Assembly (NCBI GenBank): GCA_002803225.1 | Contig: NXFV01000591.1 | Span: 1-32,694 of the forward strand | DNA: 32,694 nucleotides | From: Gamarada debralockiae | Lineage: Eukaryota > Ascomycota > Leotiomycetes > Helotiales > Hyphodiscaceae | Direction: 5' to 3' | Shown: in pieces, positions 31,703 to 32,694 of the stretch | How positions within the stretch are numbered: position 1 is the stretch's first letter | How the letters are laid out: every line of letters begins with the position of its first letter | Notes under the pieces: generated by a model | The model's database searches: none | Told to the model about the DNA's origin: nothing | What the model saw: only the letters and a program-made list of their open reading frames with translations | Made by a program: the position numbers and the translations under genes

Positions 31703-32260
31703 CTATGAAGTTCTGCACATCCGTCCATCAGCCGCCACGGTCCACTTATCACTCTCAACGGCAGTAACGGCATAAAAGAAGTAGTTCGGATCCCATTTGT
31801 TTTGATCCCCAGTAAGGTGCCGAATTTTCCCCGAAGAAATCCTCCTGCCAGTTCAGTTGTCTGAAATCTGCCTTGTTCATGTATGCACCGCTGCCAGGAG
31901 TGACAGCTTCTAGTTGAGGAATTATCTCATCGGTCATTTTGTCTTGCAGTGCAATCATCTCTGACCATGGAGCCGTGAAGTTCCACGGTATTGTGAGAGT
32001 GGCATGCACGAACGAGTGCGTTTCGCCATGCGGGGAGAACCGCGTTAGAGACCCCGGAGGTGATCGTAGGTGAGGATACATTGACTCCAACGCCGATGAC
32101 TAGGACAAACTCGCTTTCGCAGGACATCGCTTTCGCCGACTTTAGGGAAGGGCCTCTAAAAAAGGGAGTTAGTGCGCCGACTATTACTCGCTCTTCGGCT
32201 GATAAATTAACCTTCGAACAGAAGAGATGGCCTGTTCAAGGTGGAGTCACTGGTGTGTAG
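31703..32260 (-). pseudogene. C-terminal part of a BBE-type FAD-linked oxidase, broken
   Basis: The minus strand holds the berberine-bridge (BBE) C-terminal sequence of FAD-linked oxidoreductases in several frames: SGVSNAVLPAWRNALV, then HATLTIPWNFTAPWSEM and LEAVTPGSGAYMNKADF, NWQEDFFGEN, and after a one-base frame change NKWDPNYFFYAVTAVESDKW and VAADGRMC ending in TAG at 31703-31705. PGSGAYMNEAD, WQEDFFG and WDP-FYA are the usual BBE features. Upstream of about 32130 the similarity fades (possible ISRR, VGALTP fragments), and the FAD-binding N-terminal domain of some 400 residues is absent from the window. It is a 5'-truncated, frameshifted remnant. Confidence 0.75.
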
Positions 32261-32694
32261 TACAATATTCTAAACTTTTATTTAACAAAAAAATCCTTAA
32301 GCGCAGTATCCGATCCGAATTCATGAGACCCTCTTATTGATAAGTACCATGAAACACATCGCAGATGACTTGCATCTTAGGTCGTCCCCCCTGAACGGGC
32401 CGATTTACCTAAATCCGCGAGACCCACCAGCCTGAACTTTCGAATTTTACATAAGATACTACTCAGATAAGATACGGTTCAATCGACGAATTGCGAACGA
32501 AATACATTATGATATTATCTTATGTGCCAATTAATACGGTAAGGCCACACAAAACAAAAATGTTCTAATTTTCTTGACAGCGCGATTAACAAATCCCTAG
32601 ACATATGACAGCCATTGATCAATTGAAAATCTAGATTTTGCGGTGAGCTGGCTGAAAAGCCCTTAACAAAAAAAAAAAAAAAAAAAAAAAAAGA
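32261..32694. other. Gene-free end of the window with a 25-A tract
   Basis: No gene is seen. A run of 25 A (32668-32692) follows CCCTTAAC near the window end. It could be the tail of a poly(A)-type retroelement continuing outside the window, or a simple homopolymer. Confidence 0.4.

Noticed and set aside
1..32694. CRISPR array, operon-like or bacterial features
   Set aside because: No regularly spaced identical repeats with unique spacers; genes have spliceosomal introns and are transcribed singly.
1..32694. tRNA or rRNA genes
   Set aside because: No cloverleaf with A and B boxes and no conserved rRNA sequence was recognised by eye; a covariance search would be needed to exclude them.

Overview
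The window reads as nuclear DNA of a filamentous ascomycete (Pezizomycotina). Genes are split by 43-152 nt GT-AG introns, mostly about 50 nt, with CTRAC/CTAAC-type branch sites. The families (secreted GH35 beta-galactosidase, HET domain, F-box, BBE-type FAD oxidase) are typical of such fungi. The transposon-rich stretches carry the CpA-to-TpA scars of repeat-induced point mutation (RIP). A leotiomycete is a guess, not shown by the sequence.

Layout. Positions 1-6100 are AT-rich, RIP-mutated transposon graveyard: a piggyBac-type transposase relic (108-1676, +) that keeps one reading frame through about 25 stop codons; an unassigned RIP-mutated repeat (about 1976-3790); and a Tc1/mariner relic (5056-6095, -). 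Positions 6930-8580 hold a second Tc1/mariner-type relic, decayed by frameshifts rather than RIP, and a short MITE-like element. Gene-bearing sequence starts at about 9424: GH35 beta-galactosidase (10 exons, +), F-box-like protein (-), a foldback MITE in the gap, SDR dehydrogenase 1 (+), intradiol ring-cleavage dioxygenase (-, with a 46-bp tandem repeat in its upstream region), a broken SMP-30-type lactonase (+), a broken NAD(P)-binding protein (-), an IlvD/Edd-type dehydratase (+), SDR dehydrogenase 2 (+, paralogue of SDR 1), a broken HET-domain gene (+), a small basic nuclear-looking protein with a KEN motif (+), and the decayed 3' end of a BBE-type FAD oxidase (-).

How the genes might fit together. 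Beta-galactosidase, SDR dehydrogenases, sugar lactonase and an aldonic-acid-type dehydratase are the enzyme classes of oxidative, non-phosphorylating sugar breakdown (sugar to lactone to aldonate to 2-keto-3-deoxy acid). The lactonase copy is clearly broken and no aldolase is present, so if this was a pathway cluster it is incomplete here. The ring-cleavage dioxygenase belongs to aromatic catabolism. The grouping is an inference from gene families and neighbourhood only.

The predicted exon joins of all seven intact genes sum to whole codons with no internal stop, which argues that the frameshifts in the broken genes are real decay and not general sequence error.
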